From assembly GCA_036362985.1 (NCBI GenBank), contig JAYGXS010000004.1:861342-925341 (forward strand): a stretch of 64,000 nt of DNA. Direction: 5' to 3'. The notes beneath the pieces are model-generated. The model did no database searches. It was not told the origin of the DNA and saw only the letters and a list, made by a program, of their open reading frames with translations. A program made the position numbers and the translations under genes. The first letter of the stretch is position 1. Each line of letters starts with the position of its first letter. Below are positions 20,440-31,074 of this stretch, piece by piece. This DNA comes from Ligula intestinalis. Taxonomy: Eukaryota; Platyhelminthes; Cestoda; Diphyllobothriidea; Diphyllobothriidae.

Positions 20440-20580
20440 CTGTCCTCTTGCATGAGCAAGCCTGAACCGGTCTTTTTCCCTTTCTCTACCGTTCATTTAG
20501 TCTGAAGACGGGTCGCTGTTAGCTGCTTGAAACTTCAAAAGTATACCTTTTTTTCCGACAAGCCTTTCTTCTTCATCCTG
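20440..20580 (+). mobile_element. PLE type-B tail fragment
   Basis: CCGTTCATTTAGTCTGAAGA matches the tail at 9070-9086, followed by a decayed hammerhead-like motif and TTTCCGACAAG (compare TTTTCCGAAAATG at 9130). No coding part is attached. Confidence 0.65.
20502..20536 (+). ncRNA. Decayed hammerhead-like motif
   Basis: CTGAAGA 20502-20508 and GAAA 20529-20532 are kept, but stem II no longer pairs well and the CT spacer is not self-complementary. Confidence 0.3.
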
Positions 20581-21089
20581 TCTAAACGCATTCGCATTAA
20601 CCAGATGACAGTGAAAAGACGTGGACTTTTTATCCGAAATGGCCATGGTTAGTCTTGATACAGGACACAGCTTTATCGCAGGGCTCAAGTGAGTTAAACG
20701 CAGCATCTGCGATCTTCAGACCATGGTTACTTAGCACTGAAGAGAAGTCGGTAAGGGCCAGAGTAGAGGGAAGGGTCTATTGTGTACACAAAGAAGCGGG
20801 GTATAGATGAGAGAAGATTGACTTGGGACAGGCCGACCACCAAGGAGATCGACCGGGTCCCAACTGACTGTTTGAGGGCAGTCAAGCCAGAAGACAGAGA
20901 TAGAGCTTTCATTGGCTGCATCGGCCTTCAGATTCTGGGCAAAGAAGCAGCTCGCGTCGGGAACGCGTGTAAGCTAGCTATTCGTCGCTTGGCCCAAACC
21001 GCGTAGATGCGGGGACTGTGATTGGCTTATCGAGACGTCGAAAAACCGCATCGGTGAGCCTTTGGGAAAGTGCACTTCGACGCGAGCTA
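20581..21089. other. No recognisable gene
   Basis: A 74-codon + frame at 20782-21006 has no recognisable family. Otherwise nothing. Confidence 0.5.
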
Positions 21090-21245
21090 ATCGGCCAGCC
21101 CCGACCCATAAAGCTTCACATGTGACGAAATACGCATCGTCGGAGTTTGGCCTTTCATAAAGGTCGAGCATTTCTTAAGGCCATGCACTTCAACGATTCA
21201 TGCATCAACCGCTGCATAGAGTTAGATAGAATTAATAAAAGCCTC
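21090..21245 (+). pseudogene. PLE endonuclease C-terminal fragment
   Basis: One frame reads FHKGRAFLKAMHFNDSCINR, then IELDRINKSLKERWERR. This matches the PLE C-terminus at 38724-38999 (-), which reads NGREFLEGMHSDDSCINRHV. Both the core GIY-YIG region and a clear tail are missing. Confidence 0.7.
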
Positions 21246-21249
21246 AAAG

Positions 21250-23510
21250 AAAGATGGGAGAGACGAGTGCCGCACAATACAGACGGAAAAAAACCAATCG
21301 GTTCTCACACCATATGACTATTGATTTTTTTTCGTATGTAGTGCACCCGTGAAGGCTTGCCGTGACTAGCTGCAGTCGAACGCACATTTGGAAACGCTTA
21401 CTGTATCTGGCCTCTGGGACAGCCAATCACAGGTCTCGCGTGACGACTGCCGAGCAGTCATCTCTTCAGACGCCGTCCGCTGGCTTGTAGTTGTGCGGTC
21501 AGTGTCCCCTTCCTTCTGCACAGACTAAACTCTTCCTATGACTCGGACCTCCTGTAGTGGCCCTTTTGCAGCCACTTGGAACCCAAGACCAGCCGCTGAC
21601 ACATGGCGCCTCTAGCCTGCCTGCGCGCTCATCGCCTCCTGGAGGCCAGGCGCCAACTGCCCTTGGCCGACGCGCACGTATGCCACAGCGTGACCGCATT
21701 ACCGTGGTAACGATCGATCACTCCAGTCCCTCTCATGCCTTCTCCCTCCCCCCCCTCCGCTATGACTAACTGCTGCCCTGTACTTTGCCCCCCCCCCCTT
21801 TGTTTAATCACACTTCACAGGCTTTCGCTGTAACCTGAACGGCCTTAAAGTGATAATTACCTACCGCCTCCTCTACCCCTCACTATGCACCCACATTTTT
21901 TATTTATTTTTCTCACCCTATTTACCTTCTAAGCTCCACCCTCCTAATTGGACAGTTAATTTACTATATTAGCAGGTAATGACCGTTTGCAGATGAATTA
22001 TAGGTCATGAAATTTTATGACATAAGTTCTGATCAACACGTGATCTTTGTCTTACTAAGAATGCGTTTGCCAGCGTGGTGAGTGGCCATCTCCTTGGATG
22101 CCGTAGAGGTTTAGCAAGACGTGAGAGAATAAAACATATATGACGATGTTTTGTCCGTCCAGGGCAGTTTTCATAGTGGTATGTTTACGTTGCAGGCCTT
22201 AATTGTAGCCACAGTGAATTCAGTGATTGCACGTTTGCACGCGTAGGCGACTGTCTGTGTGTCTGCACTGTGCAACTGTGTGCCTTGTGCGTGCGCTGGT
22301 TTCAGGCCTCGGCTACCTTTGATGCATGTAGAATAAACAGAGCCACGGGCGAACTTAAAGGCTTCAGACATTTTACATTCAGACTGCAATGACTCAGCGG
22401 GCGACAGTTGCAGATGGTTTTGGTCCTGATACGGAACAGCAATAGCTACTACCAAAACATAATTAGTTACTTATGTCTGGTAAACAAATCAGGTGTTCGC
22501 TACAGGCTAACTGGTATGAGAGCATAAAAAAATGAAAAGTTTGCTGTGTTGCCCGAATCAGTTGACCGTTTAACGTATGCACGAATCGACTTTGCGATCT
22601 TGGCCGTCTGACATCTGGGCTGTTTGGGAACTGTTTTCGGACCAGAAACATCTCTGGTAGATTACTAATCAAACCCTGTAGGGCTGAAAATGTTTCTCAT
22701 TTTGACATTTTACGTAGAACTGATCGTGAGTCAATCCGAAATCCGAATAGGTAGTAACCAGGGCGCAGAACGCAGCCGCAGTTTGCTTCGATTAGTAAAT
22801 GCCTGCATTCCTCCCCTCATGGTATACTGCTTTCAAATTATTTTTTCAGGCTGGCTTAAAAATAACTTGTTCATTTTTAAACGTAGCCTTCGAATGTGCT
22901 CGTCAGCTGCCGATGTCTTTTCATGCTTCTTAGCCGATACTATAGTACAACTACACGTAATAACCGTCAAACAATTCGCTTATGGGCTTGCCCATCCATT
23001 CCACTCTAAATAAATGGCTTCCAGATCCCAGCCGACGCCTCCTATCGTTCATCACTATGTCAGAATTCTGTATTTAATAGCCGGGCACGCCACTTCCAGG
23101 GCAAAGTAACAGAAATCCAAAAGCTGAGCTTGGACCTGCCTCCAGAAGGGTTGTAGATTTTATACCAACCTTTAAATTTTTGAGTATTATGTTAATCTAT
23201 ACCTTGGTCCCGGTAAATAAAGCCATTTTTTTGTGAACAGTTTGGATGCCAACTTCAAACTAAATCTCTCAAAATCCTCTGCCGCTGACCTAAAATTTGG
23301 TTTTGGTGATCGTGGATACTCCGTATAATATTTGACAAGCATTCACTAACACGTCCTGCTGATCCTTCAAAAAGCGTATCCCGGATGTGTTTGTGAATAA
23401 TCATGTCGAGCCATAACTAGCTGGCAAAAAATTCAGAATCAAGATATTTTTGCATAATTAGAAGCCCTCGTGCCATTCTCCTTGCCTGGTCAGCCGATAC
23501 CTGCAGCGCT
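21250..23510. other. No recognisable gene over 2.2 kb
   Basis: Several 60-107-codon frames (for example 22171-22455 minus and 22690-23013 plus) show no domain or repeat support. CAGCCAATCACAGG at 21421 is shared with the repeat at 23575, hinting at an old related copy. C-runs at 21745 and 21788. Confidence 0.5.
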
Positions 23511-23514
23511 GATG

Positions 23515-23850
23515 CCAAGCCCGCAAAGCGCACGTGACTTCGCTACGCTGCCTCCTTCTGGGCCAGCCAATCACAGGTGCCGTAGACTTCGATTGGCCAA
23601 GTAGTTGACAAGCCTCCTGTGACTCAGTCTCGCACGACGTTTATTCATTTACGCCCACAGTACACTAACAGACGGGCGCGCGCGCGCAGGGCCCGCGGCC
23701 TGCCGCGCGTCTGGGATTCAGATCACCATTGAGTTCCTGTATACAATAAACAACTCCTACTGGTCTTACCCCTCTTCTTCCTGTACGATACTGGGTACAC
23801 TACTTGTATTGTTCTGAGGATACTCCTGGCTTTGACTCCTACACACCTGT
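23515..23850 (+). repeat. GC-rich direct repeat D, copy 1
   Basis: Alignable over about 335 bases with 25592-25935. Shared blocks: GCCGCAAAGCG, CTTCTGGGCCAGCCAAT, a GCGC alternating run, CAGGGCCCGCGGCC, and AATAAACAACTCCTACTGG. It has a CCAAT-like box on one side and AATAAA on the other, resembling a solo LTR or promoter-bearing repeat. No terminal TG/CA pair could be fixed. Confidence 0.8.
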
Positions 23851-24278
23851 GGGTCATGTTCTTCCAAGCCGTTTGCAGACTTCATGAAAGACGTTTCATA
23901 AGTCTTTCTAACAAATAACTGTTAATTGTGAAACGTTTCCAGCTCAGGCAGAAATGTACGACGCCGTTTGTGTGTATGCCACACGACTCTCAGAGACCTC
24001 AGCAATGCGGTCCAGGGAAGTACATGGTTAGACGACTATAATACTCCTTCCCCCTACACTGGAACGTCCAGCGCATGTCATAAAGGTGACTCTGTGTGCC
24101 TGGATTAGCAACCGCCTTTTCCATAGTTCTTTGAGACTTCCAATTCAAAGAGTCAATTAGTGCACGAGGCATCGAAGAGAAGGGGCTCCATGTATTGCCA
24201 ATAAAGGTGAATATGCGGGTTCCATGAAGCGGTTCAGAGAAGAGGATGCGATCATTGGAACAAGAGTTTTATTGTCCT

Positions 24279-24312
24279 GACGTTTCGGACTCCTTCGGGA
24301 ATCCTTAATCAT
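24279..24312 (-). ncRNA. Type-A hammerhead-like motif, core changed
   Basis: Stem II GGATTCC with GGAGTCC (one G-T wobble), loop CGAA, GAAA, CG, TC. The left core reads ATGATTA, with the same C3 and G8 changes as the other type-A copies. Confidence 0.5.
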
Positions 24313-24384
24313 ACCTACTATTAGCATAGTTATAGTCATGCGCAGATAGGGTTGAAACATGCACATGTTGCACGGTTTTTACAG

Positions 24385-25157
24385 TTAATAGTGGTCATCT
24401 GTATGCTTGCGATATTTATTCCCTTGTGTAGTCACCGCTTGGGCCTTAATTGATACGTTACTGGCTTGACACTTCACGATCGACTCACTAATTGCCAAAA
24501 TTGATTTGTCAGCGTCTGATGCCGGCCTGATAATTGCGTGACAATAATGCGCGCTTTCGTCAGAGTTGTTGCTGCACCCGGCCCTTCCCACGTGACTGAT
24601 TCTCTTGCTCAGGAAACTTCTCAGTACGCCGTATGGGAACGCCAAATTGCTGCGCTTGTTGATGGATTGGGGGCCTGAGAACCATGACTCCAGCAGCTCG
24701 CGGTTTACGCGATTATCCCCTCTTGCGAGGATTTCGGCCTCGTCAAACTTAAAGATAAGGCCGGATTCCGTCGAGTGAACTGCAACCTAGGAGTTGGCGT
24801 CTCTCTTCTCCTGGTTTGTCCGACGTTGTTGCTTTATCCACAACTGCAACAGATCCGGTAAACGACCCCGCCGTTTCCTGCCGTGTCAGTGTGTCTTTCG
24901 GTCACATGACTCGGCGCCTGATGGTTGCTTCTGGCCTGTGCGCAACTCCAAATCCAAGTGAAGTGAGTAGACGGCTGATCGCTTCCGATATATTCGTCAC
25001 GTATGGAAGAGGTCGCCAAACTTTTGCGCCAGGTGGATTTGGCTTCTTCTCTCGTTTGCGTATGCATTAGTCGATACAATTGCGCCGGTAAGCTTTCGCT
25101 CACAATACCCGTCGAAGATGTTGTAATTAAACAAGTGTGTCTTCTACTTCGCTGCAA
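24385..25157 (-). pseudogene. PLE linker and endonuclease remnant
   Basis: Two frames, 24834-25157 and 24385-24645, carry the start and end of the GIY-YIG region. The intervening sequence (24650-24830) is frameshifted. GVVYRICCSCG holds the first Cys pair and GVIYRI-like strand. LSKRISHVGR follows the end of the domain. No intact catalytic core can be read. Confidence 0.75.
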
Positions 25158-25169
25158 GGCGTCTTAACG

Positions 25170-25315
25170 CGCCGGTAAAGGGCTCTTACGCAACCCTATT
25201 TGCGCATGACTATAACTATGCCACCACCACCTATGATTAGGGATTCCTGAAAGAATTCGAAACATCAGTAAAATAAAACTCTTGTCCCAGTGATCGCATC
25301 CTCTTCTTCTGATCC
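25170..25315 (+). mobile_element. PLE type-A tail fragment
   Basis: Plus-strand tail beginning near TTTGCGCATGACTATAACTA (compare CTGCGCATGTCTCAGACC at 9690) and ending CTCTTGTCCCAGTGATCG plus a TCTTC stretch. It lies next to, and opposite in direction to, the 24160-25165 element. Confidence 0.75.
25233..25266 (+). ncRNA. Type-A hammerhead-like motif, core changed
   Basis: Stem II GGATTC with GAATTC (one wobble), GAAA, spacer CA, TC. The left core is ATGATTA. The spacer has lost self-complementarity. Confidence 0.45.
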
Positions 25316-25591
25316 TGTGTGTGTTTTCTAAACTGGCCATCGACCACCGATTTTTAGGAAGTCCACGCATATGCTCCCAACTAGTTGGTGTATTTAGTTT
25401 TAAGTGAATGAAAACATAACGCAGCGTCAACCTCCCCCTCCCCCACCCCCACTTTAATCCGGAATCAGGACATAGTCAAGAAGACGGAGCGGTATCTAGC
25501 GTAGAATGCTTTCTGAAAACCAGGCCACAACATTTCGTGTGTTTTTGGTGACAGTTGCCTTTGCACTGGATCAAACGCATTTGTAGCGGGG

Positions 25592-25935
25592 CGTCAAGCC
25601 GCAAAGCGTACGTGACTTCGCTACTCTACCTCCTTCTGGGCCAGCCAATTACAGGTGCCGTTGACGATTATTGGCCAAGTAATTGATCGATCGTCCAGTG
25701 ACTCACTCTCGCATGAGGTTTATTCACTTACGCCCACAGCACACTAACAGACGGATGCGCGCGCGCGTGCGCACAGGGCCCGCGGCCTTCCCCACCTCTG
25801 GGATTCAGACCACCACTGAGTTCCTGTAAACAATAAACAACTCCTACTGGTCTTACCCCTTTTCTTCCTGTACGGAACTAGGCGTGATAATTGTAGCGTT
25901 CTGAGCAGACTCATGGCTTAGACTCCTACACACTT
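25592..25935 (+). repeat. GC-rich direct repeat D, copy 2
   Basis: Second copy of 23515-23850 in the same orientation, 2.08 kb away, with a PLE pair lying between. The GCGC run is longer here. The coding potential of the interval does not look like an LTR-retrotransposon interior. Confidence 0.8.
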
Positions 25936-26084
25936 CCTTCCCTCACCAACTCGCAGCCGGAGTCAAGACAATTTCACGAAACCCGAACGCGGTGGAACAG
26001 TAATACTGTTCACAACCTAAAGCGTAGTCTTGTGCTTAACCAAAATCCTAAACCGAACACTGTCATGTCTCCTTAAAGGGGCCA

Positions 26085-26320
26085 TACAAGCTCACATAAG
26101 GTTGCGAGTTCGAGACTTGAGTGGAACATCACTTGGGGCTGGATATCTTTGGCTGACGACGGCTATCGGGACAGAAATGGCCATTACAGTGCCGGCAGTA
26201 CTATCTGCTTAATTCCTTCGCTGCTATACCTGCTGGTAGGCCCGATCAATGAATCCCAAGGCAAAACGGGACAAGTGAGTTCCATTAGCGGTCGGTGAAG
26301 GTTCATCAACGAGCCTGCTA
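26085..26320 (+). mobile_element. SINE-1 copy
   Basis: tRNA-derived SINE. Contains the B-box-like GCGAGTTCGAGAC, then CACTTGGGGCTGG, GACGACGGCTATC, GAAATGGCCATT, and the 3' part GGGACAAGTGAGTTCC, AGCGGTCGGTGA, GTTCATCAACGAG. The A-box side is degenerate. Confidence 0.75.
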
Positions 26321-27144
26321 ACAGCGCCGTATTGGACGTGTTAAGGGAGACTACAACCCGTAGTCATAATCTGTCACAGCCGCCATCTAATTTTGGGATG
26401 GATTGTAGATAGTGGCAATTGACTGAAGGGCAAATTGCGCTGCCAAGTCAAGCATTAACCTCATTTCATTGCAACTTTCAGGACATTATTAATCGAACCA
26501 TATACTTCTTGATATAATTAAGCAGCGTAACTTTATGCAAAAAGACGGTGGCTCAAACTCGTACTCCCTTGGCATACACGACGTATTGAGAGAAAAAATG
26601 TAAAGAGTTTGTTAGACCATTCAGCAGTTACTCTGTTCGAATGGTGTTACCAGGTTACTGTTTATAAAGAACGTATATGCAACTGACGAGGGGGGGGAGG
26701 GCCAGAATTGGATGGTTGTGAATGGTCTTGTTCGGTTCTGCTTCTTTGAAAAATTTATCGAGGCACGCCGGCTCATTAAACCGTACGGAACAGAAGGATT
26801 CCATTGGTTCCAAGCTTGAAGAAAATGAGACCGTGTTTTCCATGCGTAACTTCGCTGAAAAGTCATAAAATGTACATATGCATCTGTAATGAAGTGAGCT
26901 AATTATATTGCAGTCTACCTTTTTATTTAAAAAACATACTGCTCGCTACCTATCAGTAATATGTTTGTCTAGAATCACTGATTGAAAGTTTCATCCTCTG
27001 GTTCGCATGGGCATACGATGGGCGCACCTCCGACACCGTGACCACCGCAGTCATCTCCCCGTGTGACCATTAGGATATTGAACAACCGCGATAGCCTCCT
27101 CCTGACATGATTCAAACACTTTCAGCAGCAGGATATCCGATTTA
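26321..27144. other. No recognisable gene
   Basis: Only short frames; a G-run at 26690. Confidence 0.6.
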
Positions 27145-27375
27145 CATGTTTCCATCGCCCCAACCCCGGCGACAGTTTTTCTCCTTAAAATCCCACAAAT
27201 GGCATTCAAAACTAAACTTATGAATGATGCGTAAGGAGTTTTTTTACTGTCTGCCCCCATACCGCAGTTCCATTACTGGCAACTTTACATGTTCTGCGTG
27301 ATAGCTATGTACAAAGAGGGAGTTCACAGATATTTACCTATATTTGCCTAATAAAACTGAACTGAACTAAAATCA
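27145..27375 (+). mobile_element. LINE-A-related 3' UTR fragment
   Basis: GGCGACAGTTTTTCTCCTTAA and GGAGTTTTTTTACTGTCTGC match the LINE-A copy 2 3' UTR at 20210-20262 in the same order. It ends AATAAAACTGAACTGAACT, a short tandem ACTGA tail analogous to ACTGAT. A strongly 5'-truncated insertion. Confidence 0.7.
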
Positions 27376-27459
27376 TATATAGGCTGAGTCAAGTGTAGTC
27401 TCTGAGCATTTAAAGCAATTCGAGCCTATGCAGCATTGACGGCAAACAGAATTTAAACT

Positions 27460-27635
27460 AGAATAACCACTTCTGGCACAGTAGCCGTCAACAGCTAACT
27501 CAAAATGATGCATCACCCGGGATTTGAACCCACAACCTCTTAATCAGAAATCTAACTCTCTAACCAGTAAGCCATGGGGTTGCTGTCTTGCTGGTTGAGA
27601 TTTTAAGATATTGACACTCAAATCTCGGGGATGCC
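27460..27635 (-). mobile_element. SINE-1 head, tRNA-like
   Basis: The minus strand reads ATGGCTTACTGGTTAGAGAG (A box region) and GTGGGTTCAAATCCCGGGTG (B box), then GATGCATCA. The order and spacing are tRNA-like, but the flanks continue as SINE, so it is not called a tRNA gene. Confidence 0.7.
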
Positions 27636-27639
27636 AACG

Positions 27640-27790
27640 CTCGAGATGGGGAATGACTTGCTGACGACGGCTAATCAGCCAGAAATGGCCATTCCAGTAG
27701 TCTCCCTTTGGTTTGTCGGATCCACTTCACCAGATCATCTTAATCACTATGTGACGGGCTGGAGGGTTTGCGATAGGAGCTCCTGAGCAA
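27640..27790 (+). mobile_element. SINE-1 body fragment
   Basis: CTGACGACGGCTAATCAGCC, then AGAAATGGCCATTCCAGT and CTCCCTTTGG match the SINE-1 body; the head is missing. Confidence 0.6.
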
Positions 27791-27849
27791 AGAGGAACTT
27801 AAATGTTCCTCTACTAGATCGGCGAAACACACACATTCATATTGACACT

Positions 27850-27970
27850 CGTTGATGAACGTACGGCGACCACTAACGGTACTAACTTCTCCTGCTCAGA
27901 ATTGGGCCTCACTTCTCGAGCCAGCTAGCAGCCAGATTGCGTTTATTTGTTGAAGCAGATCGGTCAACGT
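27850..27970 (-). mobile_element. SINE-1 3' fragment
   Basis: GTTGATGAACGTACGGCGACC and GGGCCTCACTTCTCGAGCC match the inverted 3' part of SINE-1. Confidence 0.6.
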
Positions 27971-28059
27971 CCACCAGCGATTTTCAATATTCCCAATGTC
28001 AATCGACAGACATAACTAGCCCTTAGTTCATTAATCAGCCTATTCGAATTCTGATCGAA

Positions 28060-28360
28060 AGGTCCCGGATTCGAACGTCGGGCGGTGCATCGCTTGAAGT
28101 TGGGTATGAAATGGCCATTCAAACCTCCCATATATTTGTCAGCAATACTATCTAGCTAAATTATTAGCAGCTGTGCGACCATCGTCAGAGAGGGACAAGG
28201 AAGTTCCGTTAGCGGTCGCTGAGGTTTGGCCTGGCATAAATCGATAAGACAACGAGCTCGTAGCTCAATAGTGAGACCATTTGATTTCTGAGCAAAAAGA
28301 TAAGGTCACGAGTTCGAGCCTCGAGTTGTGAACCACTTTGGACTGGAAGTCAGGTCCCCC
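28060..28360 (+). mobile_element. Two SINE-1 copies in tandem, partial
   Basis: The first holds the B-box-like GGATTCGAACGTCGGG, body, and AGTTCCGTTAGCGGTCG (28070-28225). The second starts GACAACGAGCTCGTAGCTCA (A box), continues with CACGAGTTCGAGCCTCG (B box) and is cut at about 28360. The junction is head to tail. Confidence 0.7.
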
Positions 28361-28449
28361 TCCTAATGTGGGTTCTATGGTACACCTGGAACCCAGGTCA
28401 GGTTTGGTGGTTTCGGAAATTTAAAGCAATTTTCCCCTGGTACGAATTT

Positions 28450-29240
28450 GTATGTAAAATATACTGCAAAATGTATTGGATCCATAACATTTTGGGAACG
28501 CTCAACGCGTTGAAGACTAACGAATAACAAACATACGAAACTGAATTGGTACAGAAAGGGCACAGGTCATAGTCACTAAGGCTTATTGGTAAAGTAAGAA
28601 GGTTAAAACAAGGTGGAAGGAGAAACAGAGGAAAATGAGTTGCGGGGAAAAAGGGGACAGGGGAATGTGTAAATCTGGGAGCCTGCTGTTACCAAGGCAA
28701 GGCTAGGTTTACATAGGTCAGGTTCAGGGCGTCTTATATAAGCTGCCTCCAGGTAGCGCAAGATCGGAGATGTTCGTGCTCGAACAAGAACTTGAAATGA
28801 GGTTATAGGGTCCACAAAATGACCCGTGTTCAGCAGGTGTTCCATAATGGAGGAACGAAGGGATCGGTTTTCCTGCTTGAATAACCAACTAGGCAGGTGT
28901 TCCTTGGCTCTGGCTGTCAATTGCTTTTTCGTTCACCCTACGTACTTGCATCCGCAAGTGCATGCGAATTCATAAATGCAATTGGAGGTGGCGTCCTTAG
29001 CACAAGGATTTGGAAGGGGCTCAGTTGGTGAGCAGAATATGAGCTCAGTAGCGTGATAAATTCTTTCTATGGGCTTTACCAATTAGCCTTAGTGACTATG
29101 AACTGTGCCCTTTCTGTACCAATTCAATTTCGTATTTTTGGCATTCGCTGCTCTTCAACGCTTTGGAATGGCTGCAACTGATGAGCGCTCCCGAAATGCT
29201 ACGGATCCAATAGATTTTGCAGTATATTCTACATAGAGGT
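28450..29240 (-). mobile_element. PLE type-C end bounded by inverted tails
   Basis: The endonuclease remnant (28603-29010, minus) is followed by its own tail (28450-28595, minus). On the other side lies a + strand copy of the same tail (29072-29240). CTTTCTGTACCAATTCA at 29129 is the complement of TGAATTGGTACAGAAAG at 28543, and the TTAGTGACTATGA and ATAGATTTTGCAGTATATT blocks also mirror each other. Confidence 0.8.
28603..29010 (-). pseudogene. PLE GIY-YIG endonuclease remnant, one stop
   Basis: The frame reads SNCIYEFACTCGCKYVG, TGA (28923-28925 region), TKKQLTARAKEHLPSWLF, then SSIMEHLLNTGHFVDPITSF. The IY, YVG and C-C-C pattern is the GIY-YIG core of PLE type with Cys ligands. TGA replaces the Arg that normally follows YVG. 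EHLPSWL is the conserved block shared with 34690 and 35670. Otherwise open to about residue 105 of the downstream frame. Confidence 0.83.
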
Positions 29241-29379
29241 TTGGTGGCTCACTTGGGAATGTCTCGGGCCGCGCCAGGCATTTTCGCCTTCTCCCACCCT
29301 CAGCCTTTTTGATCTGGTCATGATACTGGGCCCAGATGGGAAATAAAAGAGAGTGCGGTCGATGCGGTGCAAGTCTTCT
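29241..29379. other. Short unassigned spacer
   Basis: No feature recognised. Confidence 0.5.
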
Positions 29380-29469
29380 CACTATAATCTACCATCCAAA
29401 CCCTGTTAGAAGAGAAGTGCAACGAGATGGAATCGAAGCTCAAAATAAGGCATCTCATTGGACTCCTGA

Positions 29470-30505
29470 AACACTGCTTGAGCACCTTTTTTCACCTTCA
29501 ATGGAACGGTGTATGAACAAGTAAAAGGTACACGAATGGGGTCGCCGTTATCTGGCCTGATTGCCGAAGCATAACTAAATGACTGGAGGCACTGGCTTTC
29601 GAACACTATTGACCACGATTGTGGGTTCGGTATGTTGATGGCATGTTTGTCATCATTCGTCGAGACAAGATTGGAGATCTCACAGAGGATCTGAACTCGA
29701 TCTTCCCCGACATCCAGTTCACGATGGAGGAAGAAAAAGACTGCCAGTTACCATTCCTCGACACGCTGGTGTGCAGAAAAGACAGTAGGGAACTCAAAAC
29801 AATAGTTTTAGGGAAGGCAAAAATACCTCTCGCATCCTGAGTTACCTCAGCAACCATCCAGTCTCGCACAAACGTAGCTGCGTGCGAACGCTCTATCGTC
29901 GTGTAGAAACTCACTGCAGCGAACCAGCTGACAAGAAGGCTGAGGTCCAGTATCTGCGGAAACTTTTCACTATGAATGGCTATCCTGGCGCATTCGCCGA
30001 GAAATGCAGGCGAGAAGCCAAGCGAAGAAAACCGACGGGACAGCCAGAGCCGACACGCTGGCGAGCAGTACCATATAATGCTGGTGTTTCTGAAGAATTC
30101 GCTCGACTGGTGAACGAATTTGGGATTGGCGTTGCTCACAGACCGGAAGCAACAATCCGCAGGCAACTTATGCGGCCCAAGCACCCAGTACCCGTTAACC
30201 AAAAGTCCGGTGTCATTTACCGTATTGACTGTCTTTGTGGTCAAGCCAATTATGTTGGTGAAACCGGCAAACCGGTTCTCACGAGAATGCACTAGCATGA
30301 ACTCGTTGTGCAACGGAACGACAAGTTTTCCCTGGTGGCCTCCCACGCATCCACGCCGGGGCACAGCTTCGACTTCGAATGCGCGCGAATACTGGGCCGG
30401 TCAGACGACCGAAATTCACGCCTGCTGCAAGGAGCATGGCATTCACGCGCGGCCTTAATTAACAGGCATATCGAGCCCCCAGATGCCTACCGCGCGTTGC
30501 ACTAA
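29470..30505 (+). pseudogene. PLE reverse transcriptase (motifs B-E) and GIY-YIG endonuclease, broken
   Basis: Near 29495-29560 one frame reads FTFNGTVYEQVKGTRMGSPL then SGLIAEA (motif B), ending in a stop. The next frame reads WVRYVDGMFVIIRRDK (29620-29670). This is motif C, YVDD in active PLEs but YVDG here, so a catalytic Asp is lost. IQFTMEEEKDCQLPFLDTLV follows. A frameshift near 29815 leads to the linker (29882 on) with YLRKLFTMNGYPGAF and EFGIGVAHRPEATIRR, then the GIY-YIG core GVIYRIDCLCGQANYVGETGK (30210-30270). A TAG at 30294-30296 interrupts, and the same frame goes on with HELVVQRNDKFSLVASH, ECARILGRSDDR and ALINRHIEPPDAYRALH to the true end at 30505. Confidence 0.9.
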
Positions 30506-30558
30506 CCAATCGAAGGCAGAGCCGACTTAATTACACTGTGATCTATAATTTTTATTCC

Positions 30559-30592
30559 TTGACAATGAGCTCGCTGGAGAGTTCGAAACGCC
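30559..30592 (+). ncRNA. Hammerhead-like motif, stem II kept, core partly changed
   Basis: TTGACAA where CTGANGA is expected, T, stem II GAGCTC with GAGTTC (one G-T wobble, loop GCTGGA), GAAA, CG, CC. The stem sequence differs fully from the other copies yet pairs. Confidence 0.5.
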
Positions 30593-30635
30593 GGACAAAT
30601 ACACTCCTGGTCCCAGAGATCGTCTAACCTTCTTT

Positions 30636-31070
30636 TAATCTACCTTACGTGCAAGTGACCGGTCCTGTGCCGCCTAGCTGTAGTGTGTACGCGGACCTAG
30701 TTGTAGAAGACCTGGATGGGAGAGTATTTTCAAAAATAATTGGCAGGCCCTCGGTCGTTTGTTCGGATGTACGCCTGGCCAGCTATCTGCTGGAATGAGA
30801 CACCTGCTTGCAAAACGTTCCTTTAGATATGTTGTACTAGTAAATAGGTAATTATGTAGGTTTTTTGTTAGATAAAATTTAATTCGAGTGACTAGGAGAC
30901 CGTTAGAACGTATGAATACGTAGATATTTTTTTAAATTTATATTCCTAGGTTTCGCGGAAAGTTGCTTTCCAAGACAGACTCTGTTTAGACATATAGGCA
31001 GGACCGACTTCGGAAAGACAAGCTGCCTTAAACCGACGTATTACACACCTCCAACATAAGAGAAATCAAT
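30636..31070. other. No recognisable gene
   Basis: AT-rich in the second half; nothing supported. Confidence 0.6.
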
Positions 31071-31074
31071 CAGT

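Larger units (their letters stand above)
24160..25165 (-). mobile_element. PLE type-A 3' end, minus strand
   Basis: Reads from 25157 downward: linker (RLMHTQTREEAKSTWRK), the block before the GIY domain (ARSNHQAPSHVTERHTDTAG, then VVYRICCSCG), the C-terminal end (YGVLRSFLSKRISHVGRAG), a tail with a type-A hammerhead-like motif at 24279-24312, and a terminal segment. Same family as 9195-9815. Confidence 0.82.
29380..30635 (+). mobile_element. PLE type-D, reverse transcriptase C-half to 3' end
   Basis: The longest PLE coding stretch not interrupted by another insertion: reverse transcriptase motif B onward, linker, GIY-YIG domain, C-terminus and tail with a hammerhead-like motif at 30559-30592. 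It is 5'-truncated before motif B. Confidence 0.88.

Noticed and set aside
23515..25935. LTR retrotransposon with two LTRs
   Set aside because: The interval contains opposite-facing PLE ends and no gag/pol-like frame; termini could not be defined.
27500..27590. Possible tRNA gene on the minus strand
   Set aside because: Good A and B boxes, but flanked by SINE-1 sequence and one of many similar copies.
29168..29200. Hammerhead-like CTGATGAG followed by GAAA in the type-C tail
   Set aside because: Stem II would be only a palindrome overlapping the core, and the mirror copy at 28490-28530 lacks CTGATGA, so support is too weak.
29606..30364. 252-codon minus-strand frame
   Set aside because: It lies opposite a well-supported PLE reverse transcriptase/endonuclease on the plus strand and has no domain of its own.
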